Below are positions 63,922-64,000 of a stretch of DNA of 64,000 bases, one piece after another; positions within the stretch are counted from its first letter, which is position 1, and each line of letters starts with the position of its first letter. This DNA is from an uncultured Bacteroidia bacterium. Lineage in GTDB: Bacteria; Bacteroidota; Bacteroidia; Bacteroidales; F082. A program made the translations under genes and the position numbers. Below the pieces are notes generated by a model. The model did no database searches. It saw only the letters and a list, made by a program, of their open reading frames with translations, and was not told the origin of the DNA. The DNA is taken from assembly GCA_902769875.1 (NCBI GenBank), contig CACXQV010000012.1, forward strand, positions 29,554 to 93,553, given 5' to 3'.

Positions 63922-64000
63922 GGCTGTTTTTGAGACGTATCCCCATTAATGGACAAATGTAAGGCTGAGAATTTTCGTGGTTTTGTCATAGGTGCGGAGA
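63906..64000. mobile_element. probable edge of an insertion element
   Basis: TAATGGACAAATGTAAGGCTG occurs at 63906-63926 and 63947-63967, exactly where the CotH reading frame loses its homology. The sequence behind the second copy runs out of the window. A GTAAGGCTG start could fit an IS66-type end, but there is no transposase in view. Confidence 0.4.

Overview
The window looks like chromosomal DNA of an uncultured or little-studied member of the order Bacteroidales (Bacteroidota). The reasons are: two large surface proteins with type IX secretion (Por) C-terminal tails, many promoters with the Bacteroidota -7 box TAnnTTTG, and typical Bacteroidota families (DUF4301, DUF368/PopT, full-length GcvP, AAA/DUF1703 and DUF4143 ATPases, CotH-kinase surface proteins). 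I read about 53 protein genes or gene fragments, two tRNA-Leu genes, one damaged tRNA-Arg followed by half of another tRNA, several candidate structured RNAs, and many intergenic palindromes.

Layout. 1-9.2 kb: SNF2 helicase (cut by the window edge), AAA/PD-(D/E)XK gene, acyl-CoA synthetase, phosphopantetheinyl transferase, carbamate kinase, small lipoprotein. 9.3-15.4 kb: a 1569-residue BspA-like leucine-rich-repeat surface protein with a long structured upstream region, an unrecognised 143-residue protein, and two intergenic RNA-like elements. 15.4-23.8 kb: Ca2+-type P-ATPase, TerB-like protein, a BcgI-like (type IIB) restriction-modification operon whose specificity gene is frameshifted, and peptidase E. 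23.9-30 kb: broken tRNA pair, FecCD/FecE-type metal-chelate importer genes, an SGNH hydrolase inserted between the ATPase and its former downstream neighbour, a RelE-type toxin-antitoxin pair, TypA/BipA. 30-38 kb: LEA-like lipoprotein, two tandem paralogous membrane proteins, glycine decarboxylase (frameshifted at its 3' end), a small DUF2442/DUF4160 island with a 32-bp repeat array, S4 protein and PopT. 38-46 kb: DUF47-PiT-DUF47 phosphate cluster, NAPRTase, LMW phosphatase, an NLR-like STAND ATPase with TPRs. 46-57.5 kb: tRNA-Leu pair, DUF4301, DUF456, two outer-membrane proteins, DUF4143 ATPase with a second 32-bp array, CotH surface protein, a hydrolase-dead Rel synthetase, ClpS. 57.5-64 kb: an exopolysaccharide block (flippase, two Wzz-like proteins, ligase/polymerase) ending in a truncated CotH gene at a probable mobile-element edge.

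How the parts fit. Housekeeping genes (TypA, GcvP, Rel, ClpS, NAPRTase, PopT) alternate with accessory pieces that turn over quickly: R-M, toxin-antitoxin, STAND ATPase, DUF2442/DUF4160, DUF4143, surface proteins. The most unusual signals are two tandem arrays of unrelated sequence that share a 32-bp period (about three helical turns) and both end directly at a Bacteroidota-type promoter of an accessory gene. Next come the nested hairpins upstream of the R-M operon and upstream of the BspA gene. Several genes carry one- or two-base lesions (specificity subunit, GcvP) that may be real or may be assembly errors. All functional calls rest on reading motifs by eye; no database search was run.
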